Shown: positions 12,763 to 20,394 of the stretch, in pieces | Position numbering within the stretch: position 1 is the first letter of the stretch | Layout of the letters: the number at the start of each line of letters is the position of its first letter | Assembly: GCA_964616145.1 (NCBI GenBank) | Contig: CAZTRD010000012.1 | Coordinates: 1-28,302 of the forward strand | DNA: 28,302 bases | DNA from: JAQTNP01 sp964616145 | Lineage (GTDB): Bacteria > Patescibacteriota > Minisyncoccia > Minisyncoccales > PEYH01 | Direction: 5' to 3' | Program-made: the position numbers and the translations under genes | Notes under the pieces: model-generated | Told to the model about the DNA's origin: nothing | Seen by the model: the letters and a program-made list of their open reading frames with translations, nothing else | Database searches by the model: none

Positions 12763-13382
12763 TAATTGATAAGATAAATCTAGGAATACTGATTATCCTG
12801 ATTGCTATATTAGGATATATCAGCAATTGGTTAAATTGGAAATATTTAAACAATTTTGTAATTAGGTTCCTGTATTACATCGGGACTTTTATCCATGAGG
12901 TTTCCCATATAATATTCTGTATTTTAACTGGAGCTAAAATATCTAAAATCAGTATTTTTTCAAAACAACCAAAGATTATTCATTCTAAATCAAGAATACC
13001 AATAATAGGGCAAGCATTAATATCTTTGGCTCCGATAATAGGAGGGTTGGCATTCCTCTATGTTATTAACAGGTTTTGTTTGTCTAACTATTTTACAATA
13101 CCTTCTAATTTTAAAGACTTTTTAACTATCTTTTCTGGGATAGGCATACTTGATTGGCAATTATGGGTGATGATCTTGTTATCCTTTAATATGGGAGCAA
13201 TGTTGGGCCCATCTTTGCAGGATTTAAAGAATATTTGGTTTATCCTCATTCTTCTCCTATTTATTCAATGGCAGGATTTGATCAATTTGAGCTTGTTAGC
13301 CATTCTTTTGATTTTGATCAATATATTAATCCAAGGAGTTTTGATTGGCGTTGTATTCTTGGTGAGGAAGATTAAGAAGTAG
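12759..13382 (+). CDS. Membrane HExxH metalloprotease-like protein (M50B-like)
   Basis: 207 aa, about six hydrophobic spans. The zinc motif HEVSH (H46, E47, H50) sits at the end of a transmembrane helix (FLYYIGTFIHEVSHIIFCILTGAK), and SLAPIIGGLAF follows as in M50-like families. A later conserved-looking segment, NMGAMLGPSLQDLKN (about 145-160), contains an acidic residue that could be the third ligand, in the place of the LDG motif of site-2 proteases. It may cleave substrates within the membrane. The start overlaps the 37-aa ORF by 4 nt. Confidence 0.75.
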   Translation: MIIDKINLGILIILIAILGYISNWLNWKYLNNFVIRFLYYIGTFIHEVSHIIFCILTGAKISKISIFSKQPKIIHSKSRIPIIGQALISLAPIIGGLAFLYVINRFCLSNYFTIPSNFKDFLTIFSGIGILDWQLWVMILLSFNMGAMLGPSLQDLKNIWFILILLLFIQWQDLINLSLLAILLILINILIQGVLIGVVFLVRKIKK

Positions 13383-13386
13383 TCTC

Positions 13387-13438
13387 TTTAATTGTTGCAA
13401 AAGTTGTTCAAAATGCAACAATTCTTGCAACAATTAAA
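13387..13438 (+). repeat. Inverted repeat with an extra internal copy
   Basis: TTTAATTGTTGCAA (13387-13400) and TTGCAACAATTAAA (13425-13438) are perfect 14-nt arms. TGCAACAATT (13414-13423) is a further copy in the loop. It begins 5 nt after the protease stop. A related palindrome (TAATTGTTG/CAACAATTA) lies 4 nt after the stop of the 26392 gene. It could be an operator or an AT-rich transcription end signal. Confidence 0.55.
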
Positions 13439-13735
13439 ATAGGGAAATGACATCGGGTTAATAAGAAGATTACGGATAAAGTCGAGGTTATTTCTAACTA
13501 TTTCAAAATATTTTAAGGAGATTGTAAGGATTGAATGTGCTTGATTTTGATTGCAATTGGTTTTTTGCGTTAGTTTCTAGAACTGGCGTATAAAACAGTT
13601 ACCTACGCAGGGGATTCTCTTAAAATTAGGGAATTCACTTTTTTAACAATATGATTAAAAAACTCAATCGTATAGAAGCAGAAGAGTCGTTTAATTGATA
13701 GTAAGTAAATAATATTAATATTTAAACAATTATTA
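13439..13735 (+). other. Gene-free stretch with a possible pseudoknot
   Basis: About 300 nt without a credible ORF. Around 13582-13608, ACTG (13582-13585) can pair with CAGT (13596-13599) while GCGTA (13586-13590) pairs with TACGC (13604-13608), an interleaved pseudoknot pattern. No known riboswitch was recognised, and chance is possible for stems this short. Confidence 0.2.
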
Positions 13736-13741
13736 TATAAT
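13736..13741 (+). promoter_or_regulatory. -10 of the HD gene, leaderless geometry
   Basis: Perfect TATAAT ending 6 nt before the ATG at 13748. Confidence 0.55.
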
Positions 13742-13747
13742 AAAAAC

Positions 13748-14410
13748 ATGATTACTTTAGATGAAATCAAAAAGAATAGTGAGATAAACGAGTTTATCAA
13801 ACAAAGCCAAACTGCTTTGTTGGCTTCAGGATATACTGATCACGGAATTGACCATGTTAATTTAGTTGCTGAAAGGGCCAGGAATATAGCTAGACAGATA
13901 GGAATGAGCGCAAGGGATCAGGAATTATGCGCAATTGCCGGATATTGCCATGATATGGGGAGTTTTTTAAGCCGTAGCCATCATCACTATTTCGGTGCCC
14001 TACTATTCCATCAGATTTTTCATGAAAAGATTTCCCCTAAAGAGCTTTGTTCTATTACTCAAGCAATATCAACTCATGATAAAGAGGAGATGAGCATTTG
14101 TAATTCCATTGCAGCAGTTTTAATCTTGGCTGATAAATCCGATGTACGTAGGTCTAGAGTGCTATTAAAACAAATAGATAAGATAAAAAATGACATACAT
14201 GATAGGGTAAATTATGCCACAAAAGAATCTGATATTGTTGTAAACAAGCAGAAAAAGAATATTAACTTAAAACTGAAGATAGATACTAACTTTGTACCAG
14301 TAATAGAATATTTCCAGATATTTACCAACAGAATGATATTCTGTCTAAATGCAGCTAAGTTTTTAGGGTATAAATTTGGCTTAGTTATCAATAATTTTAA
14401 GTTATTATAA
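13748..14410 (+). CDS. HD-domain phosphohydrolase
   Basis: 220 aa. HD-superfamily metal ligands are visible: DHGIDHVNLV (H32/H36), GYCHDMG (H68, D69), a His cluster SRSHHHY (78-80), STHD (H110) and LADKSDV (D129). This is the order H...HD...H...D expected for a metal-dependent phosphohydrolase acting on nucleotides or phosphoesters. The last 60 residues are a separate alpha/beta tail (NINLKLKIDTNFVPVIEYF) found in small bacterial HD proteins. The physiological substrate is unknown. It is monocistronic, followed by a strong terminator. Confidence 0.85.
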   Translation: MITLDEIKKNSEINEFIKQSQTALLASGYTDHGIDHVNLVAERARNIARQIGMSARDQELCAIAGYCHDMGSFLSRSHHHYFGALLFHQIFHEKISPKELCSITQAISTHDKEEMSICNSIAAVLILADKSDVRRSRVLLKQIDKIKNDIHDRVNYATKESDIVVNKQKKNINLKLKIDTNFVPVIEYFQIFTNRMIFCLNAAKFLGYKFGLVINNFKLL

Positions 14411-14440
14411 TCCTATCTCAGAGAAGTGATTAGCGCTGGA

Positions 14441-14463
14441 AGTCGCCCCTAGGGGCGACTTTT
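14441..14463. terminator. Perfect palindromic terminator
   Basis: AGTCGCCCCTAGGGGCGACT (14441-14460) then TTTTGG, which leads straight into the next promoter's -35. It ends the HD gene. Confidence 0.75.
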
Positions 14464-14465
14464 GG

Positions 14466-14493
14466 TTGACAGCCCATTGTCTAGGGATATAAT
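14466..14493 (+). promoter_or_regulatory. Near-consensus promoter for a structured RNA
   Basis: TTGACA (14466-14471), 16-nt spacer, TATAAT (14488-14493). This is among the best promoters in the window and there is no ORF behind it, which points to an RNA gene. Confidence 0.75.
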
Positions 14494-14499
14494 AGAAAT

Positions 14500-14642
14500 A
14501 CTCTTCCGCTAAGCCTCCTTGCGGAAGCCAGCGGGGGAGGGGCGGCAGGCTGCACCGCTTCTCCCCACCCCGGAAAATAGCACTTTCTTGTGCGTTTTAT
14601 GCTCACTGTGAGCGCCGCTTCTTAGGAAGCGGTTTATTGTTT
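14500..14642 (+). ncRNA. G+C-rich structured RNA, about 140 nt, family unknown
   Basis: It lies between a strong promoter and a clear terminator. Local stems in order: CTTCCGC/GCGGAAG; GGGGAG/CTCCCC enclosing GCGG/CCGC; GCAC/GTGC; GCTCA/TGAGC; and the terminator CCGCTTC-TTAG-GAAGCGG (14615-14632) with TTTATTGTTTT. The 5' end (CTTCC..TAAG) could alternatively pair with CTTAGGAAG in the terminator, so two exclusive folds exist. The composition contrasts sharply with the AT-rich surroundings. It does not show the SRP RNA GGAAG/AGCAG loop, tmRNA or RNase P signatures. 6S RNA or a lineage-specific regulatory RNA are possible. Confidence 0.65.
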
Positions 14643-15096
14643 TCGCCTCTAACATTGCTTCCTTTTTGAAATAAAACAAACTAATTTTTAAACTTAATCA
14701 AAAATCTTCTTTTATCTGCCCTTGATTGGGCTTTCACTGCCTGGTATGAGCGCTCCCTTTTCATTACCTGTAGAAGGATTTCTTCCCAGTCTTCTTGCTA
14801 TCTCTGTTATATTCCCCTAAGTTAAGAAGAAAAATATGATGTCCGGTTTATATCTATAGGAAAACGGTCATATAATTCTTATGACCGATTCCCATAATTT
14901 CCCGATAAATTTAAAACATCTTGTCCGTTTTCTAAAATATGGAATGTCCGTTATTATAGAAAGCGGTCATTTTGTTTCTTGCAAAAGGCCTAGTCAGAAC
15001 AAATTAATGACAAGGAAAGAGTAACTGGTCAAAGAAACCCGAAATTTATTTATTAAAGATTTTATCCCTTAATAGTGACCATAGAACAATAGGGTA
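14643..15096. other. Gene-poor stretch with an inverted motif cluster
   Basis: No sizeable gene. Between 14838 and 14970 there are repeated ATGTCCG, TTGTCCG, ATGACCG and CGGTCAT motifs. The tightest pair is CGGTCATA (14865-14872) facing TATGACCG (14880-14887) with a TATAAT-like centre, and ATGTCCG (14944-14950) faces CGGTCAT (14964-14970). These look like sites for a dimeric DNA-binding protein. On the minus strand, 14764-14681 encodes 27 residues after an ATG (MKRERSYQAVKAQSRADKR..). The frame stays open a little upstream, possibly a gene remnant. Confidence 0.35.
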
Positions 15097-15240
15097 TTGA
15101 CAATAGTTTTGCCTTGAGTAATATAGACAAAGTCAATAAGAATATGAATTGCAATAGAGTACAATCTATTCGCGGTCGTTTCTTTGATCAATTAAATAAT
15201 ATGTTTGTTATCTTTTAGCGAAGCAATGCTTCGTCTTTTT
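15097..15240 (+). promoter_or_regulatory. Promoter, 24-codon ORF and terminator ahead of the TasA-like gene
   Basis: TTGACA (15097-15102), 16-nt spacer, TAATAT (15119-15124). An ORF of 24 codons (ATG 15144, TAG 15216-15218) follows, and its stop abuts the hairpin CGAAGC-AAT-GCTTCG (15219-15233) with a T-run. The layout is that of a leader peptide plus attenuator, or a complete micro-protein gene. No good separate promoter is seen for the surface cluster at 15319, so read-through from here may drive it. Confidence 0.45.
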
Positions 15241-15318
15241 ATTTTAAATCAAGAATCATTTAAAACACTTAAAGGTCGGAATGATAGTTGAAAGAAAAAA
15301 AATAATTAAAATATAAAT

Positions 15319-16311
15319 ATGAAAAAAATATTAATTAGTTTAGCAATAATAGGTGTAGTTGCAGCGATAGCAGTTGGTGCAACTGTTGCCTATTTCTCAG
15401 ATACAGAGACTTCAACAGGGAATACAATTTCTGCAGGGACAATTGATATATCTGTTGATGGGAAGAATCCTTGGAGTGGTTCATACACCACAGCATGGAC
15501 AGACTTTAAGCCAGGTGTCGTTCAATACATAGACTTCACAGTCAAAAATGAGGGAAAGAACCCTGTCGTATTAAGAAAAATGCTTGATGATATTGTAGTC
15601 AACAGCGATTTTATGAATGAGCCGAAATGTTCTGATTTAGAAGGTACTTGGAGTGGTGGCGCCTGTACCGGTGGGAGCACGATCCCAACCGATTTCACTG
15701 GAAAGATAATCTATGATATGACTATTACTCCGGTTGACGCACTGGGGAATCCGGGGACACCAATTATTATAATCCCAGAAGATTGGAATATAAGATTGTC
15801 TGATGTTAACGCACTCTGGATGCAGTTGGGAACTCTTGATCCTAATGAATCTTTAATAGTTAAACAAAGCTATAGATTAGATTCATCAACAGACAATAAA
15901 TATCAAGGAGATTCATTGACCTTTGATATCAATTTGTATGCGGAACAGGTAGGGGGTCCTGGTCCCGGAACTAAAACGGGTCTTATAATGGAAAATAAGG
16001 ATACTACTACTTGGGATGTTATTATTGATGGAACATGGGGAATATTAACATGGGATACTTCTGGCAATTACAACTTTAAAGGATTTGGTTTAAACGACAG
16101 TTTAGTTTATCAATTAAAGTATTGGGATGGAACGCCGCCAGAAAATGTAATTGGAGGAACAGGAACTCCTAGCGGTGGAAAACTGACACTGACCGGTACT
16201 TATGCAGCATTTAATACAAATGTGGCTGCTAAATATTGGCTGAGACCAGTACCGTGGAGTTCATCAAGTGATGTCAACACGCTTTACGAGGGTAATTTAG
16301 TGAATCAATAA
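15319..16311 (+). CDS. TasA/camelysin-like secreted protein (SipW-type signal)
   Basis: 330 aa. The signal peptide has the SipW-cognate form: hydrophobic core, then VGATVAYFSDTETSTGNTISAGTIDI. The TasA-like beta-sandwich runs to about residue 212 and ends with the family motif NKYQGDSLTFDINLYAEQ. A Gly/Pro hinge (VGGPGPGTKTG) leads to a second beta-rich domain (about 220-330). TasA-family proteins form extracellular fibres in Firmicutes after cleavage by SipW, whose homologue is the next gene. A 12-bp hairpin follows the stop, perhaps setting the ratio of abundant fibre protein to peptidase. Confidence 0.88.
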   Translation: MKKILISLAIIGVVAAIAVGATVAYFSDTETSTGNTISAGTIDISVDGKNPWSGSYTTAWTDFKPGVVQYIDFTVKNEGKNPVVLRKMLDDIVVNSDFMNEPKCSDLEGTWSGGACTGGSTIPTDFTGKIIYDMTITPVDALGNPGTPIIIIPEDWNIRLSDVNALWMQLGTLDPNESLIVKQSYRLDSSTDNKYQGDSLTFDINLYAEQVGGPGPGTKTGLIMENKDTTTWDVIIDGTWGILTWDTSGNYNFKGFGLNDSLVYQLKYWDGTPPENVIGGTGTPSGGKLTLTGTYAAFNTNVAAKYWLRPVPWSSSSDVNTLYEGNLVNQ

Positions 16312-16334
16312 GGCGCTACAATTGAAATCTTTCC

Positions 16335-16362
16335 AGTTGCCTCATTTTATAATGGGGCAACT
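16335..16362 (+). other. Strong stem-loop between TasA-like and SipW genes
   Basis: AGTTGCCTCATT (16335-16346), loop TTAT, AATGGGGCAACT (16351-16362): 12 bp with one T-G wobble. There is no T-run directly after. A second weaker stem follows (AAGGTTTT/AAAACCCTT, about 16365-16385). It could be a partial terminator or a 3'-end stabiliser giving more TasA-like than SipW product. Confidence 0.5.
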
Positions 16363-16397
16363 GCTAAAGGTTTTAAAAAACCCTTGAGAATAAATAG

Positions 16398-16937
16398 ATG
16401 AAAAATCTTAAGATTATTTATTATTGTTTTGTCGGAATACTTTGCTTGATTGCTGTTCTCTTGATAATCTCAATTCTACCGATAACGGGGAACTTTAAAG
16501 TCTTGACCGTGTTATCTGGTTCTATGGAGCCGAATATACATACAGGGAGTGTAGTAGTAGTAAAGTCAGTGAAAGATTACAAGATAGGGGACGTCATTAC
16601 TTTCGGACCATATACAAAGACACAGACACCAACTACACATAGGGTGAAAGATATAAAGGTACAGGGTGGACAAGAAATATACATTACAAAAGGAGATGCA
16701 AACGATTCTCCAGATAACAAAGAGATTACAAAGAAAGATATTATTGGAAAAGTATGGTTGTCAGTTCCTTTATTCGGATATGTAGTATCTTTTGTAAGGA
16801 AACCTATAGGATTCATGATCTTAATTATTGTTCCTGCGTTAGCAATTGTGATAGATGAGGTTAAAAAGATAATTGGAGAAGTAAAAAAGAAGAAACCAAT
16901 AAAACCAGAAGAAAATAATGAAAAGCCAAGTAATTAA
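16398..16937 (+). CDS. sipW: Signal peptidase I, SipW type
   Basis: 179 aa. N-terminal span (6-30), then the catalytic Ser motif LSGSMEPNI (S42). The second catalytic position is His in TTHRVKDI (H81), as in SipW, archaeal and eukaryotic ER peptidases, where most bacterial enzymes have Lys. The third box is TKGDANDSPD (98-106). A C-terminal span (about 132-152) and a Lys-rich tail follow. It cleaves signal peptides of TasA/camelysin-like proteins at the outer membrane face. Its 3' end overlaps the next gene by 20 nt. Confidence 0.93.
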   Translation: MKNLKIIYYCFVGILCLIAVLLIISILPITGNFKVLTVLSGSMEPNIHTGSVVVVKSVKDYKIGDVITFGPYTKTQTPTTHRVKDIKVQGGQEIYITKGDANDSPDNKEITKKDIIGKVWLSVPLFGYVVSFVRKPIGFMILIIVPALAIVIDEVKKIIGEVKKKKPIKPEENNEKPSN

Positions 16938-19050
16938 AACTATCTTTTCGGGATTGATTATTTCTACGATGGTTTTTAGTATGGTTGGAAATGTTTGGGC
17001 TGATCAGGGTGCAGGAGAATTTCCTGGAGGAGAACCACCAGATCCAGGGTCTGGGTCAGATTCAGGATGTCCTGATGGATATTTCTGCGATATAGAAACT
17101 TCAATAGACAATGAAATGATTTCTGGAACTTTAGATTTTTCATTAAATTCTCCTAATGATTTTTTACCATCTCCGATATTAAAGGGAGAAACAACGAATA
17201 GAAATATTACCTTGGCAGATGAAGGAAGTTTAGAATTTAAATACGATGCAGGAATAATGCAAACAGGAGGAAATACTCTTTTATACAATGAATTGATGCT
17301 ACAAGTCAAAAATGGTGCAAATATCTTATACAATAACTTATTAATGGGTTTTGGGCTTTCGCCCATCATCTATCCAGGAACCCCAGAAAATCTATCTTTC
17401 GCCGTAACTCTCTCAACAACTGCTCCAGATTTTCTGCAGGGGGAAATTTGTCAATTCAAGCTTGATTTTGATGGTTGGCAAGCTAATTTAATTTGGGGAG
17501 AGGGTTTTAATGATGAAGAAGAGGTAAATAATCAGATTAGTGCAGGATACTGGAATCCCCCAGTTGTATTAAATGAATTTTTGCCAAATACTGGAGAATA
17601 TCCGGAATTTATTGAAATTTATAATCAAACAGGATCAGCAATTGATTTAGCTGGATTTTACATTAAAGCAGATGCTAATAATATTCCAATTGATACTACA
17701 ACGACTGCTACTTATTCTGGCGGTTCAACAATAATACCGGCAAATGGCTGGTTGGTTGTTACAACAGGAGGAGATTTAATAAGTAATGGTGGAGGGGTAA
17801 TCACTTTATACAATCCAAACAATGTGGTTGTAGATACATATACTTATGGAGCTGCGGATAATAATATAAACAATACTCCAGATTGGACAAATAATTTAAT
17901 TGCATATTTACCATTTGACGGAGATTTATCAGATAAAAGCGGAAACGGAAACGATGGAACAAGTTATGGAGCGCTTTCAACAGTTTCTGGTAAAATTAAC
18001 CAAGGAATGAGTTTTGATGGAATTGATGATTATATAGAAGTGGTAGATTCGGCCAGTTTGGACATTACAAACAATTTAACAATGGAATCCTGGTTTAGTC
18101 CAACTACGACAATAAATTCCACGAATTCTAATGCCAGAATAGTTGATAAACAAAATGCATATTATCTACTTTTCGATTACCCTTCTACAAACGGAAAATT
18201 AAAGTTAGTTTTAAAAATTGGTGGAACTTGGGTTAACGTAGCTTCCGTAACAGCTACATGGAATGCTGGACAATGGTATCATATTGTTGGGACCTATGAT
18301 GGCTCGACCATGAGAATTTATGTTAATGGAACACTAGAAAATTCAAAACCAATGACGGGAAACATAGGAACCAGCGACTACAAACTTTTCTTGGGGACTA
18401 GAGCTGTGAGTAATGTTCCTACAAACATGTTTTTCAATGGTTCTATCGATGAAGTTAAAATCTACAGTCGTGCGCTAGACAGCGCAGAAGTTCTTGACCA
18501 CTATAATGCAACTGGTGTTGGCGGTACTATACCATTAGATAAATCATATGCAAGGATTCCAGATGGTAGCTCAAATTGGATTGATCCAATTCCAACTCCT
18601 GGCGCGCCAAATATATTACAAGAGAATATAGTTGAAGAGATTGTAACTTCAGTTGAGATCGAATTAGAAGAGTCAATTGAAAACAGCGAATCAACTGATC
18701 CAATGATAGAACCAATTACAGAAGAGATTATTGAACAAACGCCGGTAGTTACGGAAGAAAGCATTCCAACAGAGGAAGTGATTATTCCCAATGAGCCAGT
18801 TATTTTACCAGAAGACGATAATAAAACTATTGAGAATATAGATGATGAGACTCAGGACAATACAGAAAATATAGAAGAAACTGTTCCGGAAGATAACGCT
18901 GAGATTATTGAAAAGCAGACAGAAAATATAGAAATCATCATCCCCGAAACTATTGTTGAAGAAGTTGTCGTGGTAGAAACAGTTATAGCAGAAGAAAGCA
19001 TTGTTACAGAGCAAACTACTGTAGAACAATCAACAGAAACCATTTTATAA
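16918..19050 (+). CDS. Secreted TasA-like/lamin-tail/LamG protein with acidic tail
   Basis: 710 aa. A signal peptide (about 1-29, ending GNVWA-DQ) is followed by a Gly/Pro linker and a TasA-like beta domain (about 50-205) closing with APDFLQGEICQFKLDFDGWQ. A lamin-tail domain starts at about 213 (VVLNEFLPNTGEYPEFIEIYN...VVVDTYTYGA). At about 325 it is interrupted by a complete LamG domain (LIAYLPFDGDLSDKSGNGNDG...GSIDEVKIYSRALDSAEVLDHYN, to about 533). The domain then resumes with DKSYARIPDGSSNWIDPIPTPGAPN (about 540-565). Residues 566-710 are a Glu/Ile/Thr-rich acidic tail without an anchor. Probably an extracellular adhesin or fibre partner. It overlaps sipW by 20 nt and is 2 nt from the next gene. 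Confidence 0.85.
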   Translation: MKSQVIKTIFSGLIISTMVFSMVGNVWADQGAGEFPGGEPPDPGSGSDSGCPDGYFCDIETSIDNEMISGTLDFSLNSPNDFLPSPILKGETTNRNITLADEGSLEFKYDAGIMQTGGNTLLYNELMLQVKNGANILYNNLLMGFGLSPIIYPGTPENLSFAVTLSTTAPDFLQGEICQFKLDFDGWQANLIWGEGFNDEEEVNNQISAGYWNPPVVLNEFLPNTGEYPEFIEIYNQTGSAIDLAGFYIKADANNIPIDTTTTATYSGGSTIIPANGWLVVTTGGDLISNGGGVITLYNPNNVVVDTYTYGAADNNINNTPDWTNNLIAYLPFDGDLSDKSGNGNDGTSYGALSTVSGKINQGMSFDGIDDYIEVVDSASLDITNNLTMESWFSPTTTINSTNSNARIVDKQNAYYLLFDYPSTNGKLKLVLKIGGTWVNVASVTATWNAGQWYHIVGTYDGSTMRIYVNGTLENSKPMTGNIGTSDYKLFLGTRAVSNVPTNMFFNGSIDEVKIYSRALDSAEVLDHYNATGVGGTIPLDKSYARIPDGSSNWIDPIPTPGAPNILQENIVEEIVTSVEIELEESIENSESTDPMIEPITEEIIEQTPVVTEESIPTEEVIIPNEPVILPEDDNKTIENIDDETQDNTENIEETVPEDNAEIIEKQTENIEIIIPETIVEEVVVVETVIAEESIVTEQTTVEQSTETIL

Positions 19051-19052
19051 CT

Positions 19053-20282
19053 ATGAAAACCTTGTATAAAATATTAATAACGGGAATCCTAGCAGTGATT
19101 TTTGGATTGTTTGCGCAATCCAATGCTTTGGCTGTTGATAATCTGGTTGTTCAATTCCAAAGCACTCCATTATTTGATGAGGGCAATTTCAATCCCGGAA
19201 CGAGCATAGATAAATGGATCAAAGTCACTAATAATAGCGGATCAGCCCAAAATATTGCAATTGAAGCAATAAATCACCCAAATCCAATCCCAGAATATGA
19301 TTTATCCAGAGCCCTAGATATTGTTATCAAACAAGGATCCGCAGATTTATACGGAGGAACAAAAGGAAACAAAACACTATATGATTTCTACGATGCTGGA
19401 GAAATACTATTATCCTCTTTAGCAAGCGGAGCAACCACTCAATATAATATTGTAATAATATTTCCGGAGGACAAAATAGATGAATGGCAAGCTAGTACGA
19501 CAAGATTCGATATATTGATTGGGTTCCAAGGAACGGAAGGACAAGGAAATGGAGAACAACAAAGTTCAGGTGGTGGATATGTTCCTCCTCAAGGTTTAGT
19601 GATTATCAATGATCAGGTGACCTTGACTGGTGTTGCTCAGACAACTGCTACCTTTGTATGGGTTACTTCTCATTTTTCAACAAGCCAAATAATCTATGGA
19701 TCAGATACCGAAGCCCATACATTAAATCTTTCTGATACAGGGAATACTCCTCCAAAATATGGATATGCGCATACAACTGATGAATTTGATATAACTCCAA
19801 AAGTTACTCATCATAGTGTTACTGTTACTGGCTTAACTCCCAATACCACATATTATTTCAGAGCTGTATCTCATGGATCTTTAGCAATTAGCGGAGAAAG
19901 AACATTTAAAACAATAGAGCTTGCCATAATTAACATTGGCAATATTGAAACAGGAGAAACCACAGGAGGACAAGGAGAAATTGCTGGAGAATCTACTTCA
20001 AGCCAACAAGGAAATCAAAATAAACCAGGGGGAATAAGCGGAGAGGTAATTCCTTCCGGACAAAGCGGAGAAGGAACAACAACTACAACATCAACACCTC
20101 CAACATTTGCAGCAGCACTAGGTAATATTATGAGCTTTGTTGGAAGCAGGGCTTGGTTGATTGTCATCTTAGTCTTAATTTTTATCGGAATAGTATATTT
20201 CTTAATCTGGTTCTTTATATTAAAGAAAAGAAAAAAGAAAGAACCACCCCAACAACCCTTTATTTCAAAACCAGTAGGATAA
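19053..20282 (+). CDS. Membrane-anchored TasA-like/FnIII surface protein
   Basis: 409 aa. Signal peptide 1-27 (QSNALA-VD). A TasA-like domain (about 28-160) has TSIDKWIKVTNNSG and ends IDEWQASTTRFDILIGFQG. A fibronectin type III-like domain (about 182-288: TATFVWVTSHFSTSQIIYG...VTGLTPNTTYYFRAVS, as in metallophosphatase-associated FnIII) follows. Then come a Gly/Ser/Thr-rich stalk (about 295-355), a C-terminal span (about 367-391) and a cytoplasmic KKRKKKEPPQQP tail. It probably serves as the membrane base for the secreted TasA-like proteins upstream. The ATG is 2 nt after the previous stop, so coexpression is near certain. Confidence 0.83.
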   Translation: MKTLYKILITGILAVIFGLFAQSNALAVDNLVVQFQSTPLFDEGNFNPGTSIDKWIKVTNNSGSAQNIAIEAINHPNPIPEYDLSRALDIVIKQGSADLYGGTKGNKTLYDFYDAGEILLSSLASGATTQYNIVIIFPEDKIDEWQASTTRFDILIGFQGTEGQGNGEQQSSGGGYVPPQGLVIINDQVTLTGVAQTTATFVWVTSHFSTSQIIYGSDTEAHTLNLSDTGNTPPKYGYAHTTDEFDITPKVTHHSVTVTGLTPNTTYYFRAVSHGSLAISGERTFKTIELAIINIGNIETGETTGGQGEIAGESTSSQQGNQNKPGGISGEVIPSGQSGEGTTTTTSTPPTFAAALGNIMSFVGSRAWLIVILVLIFIGIVYFLIWFFILKKRKKKEPPQQPFISKPVG

Positions 20283-20284
20283 AA

Positions 20285-20315
20285 GAATCTACCCTAAGGG
20301 GTGGATTTCTTCTTG
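20285..20315 (+). terminator. Terminator of the SipW/TasA cluster
   Basis: GAATCTACCC (20285-20294) pairs with GGGTGGATTTC (20299-20309), with one wobble and one bulge, then TTCTTG. It ends the 15319-20282 unit. Confidence 0.6.
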
Positions 20316-20324
20316 TGGACGATA

Positions 20325-20394
20325 TTGTTCAATCTTCATTTTCTGGTATAATATAAAAATACAATTAATAGTTCGGAAAATCCGAGCAAAAATA
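20325..20394 (+). promoter_or_regulatory. Promoter and leader of the 1059-aa surface protein
   Basis: TTGTTC (20325-20330), 16-nt spacer, TATAAT (20347-20352). The leader of about 35 nt contains the hairpin TCGGA-AAA-TCCGA and no Shine-Dalgarno site. Confidence 0.55.

Noticed and set aside
13582..13608. Known pseudoknot riboswitch class (preQ1, SAM-II, fluoride)
   Set aside because: An interleaved pairing is possible but none of the conserved loop sequences of these classes is present; it is listed only as a weak structural possibility.
18501..19043. Antisense Ser/Thr/Ile-rich ORFs opposite the acidic tail
   Set aside because: They are reverse-strand images of the repetitive Glu/Ile/Thr codons in the tail of the lamin-tail protein.
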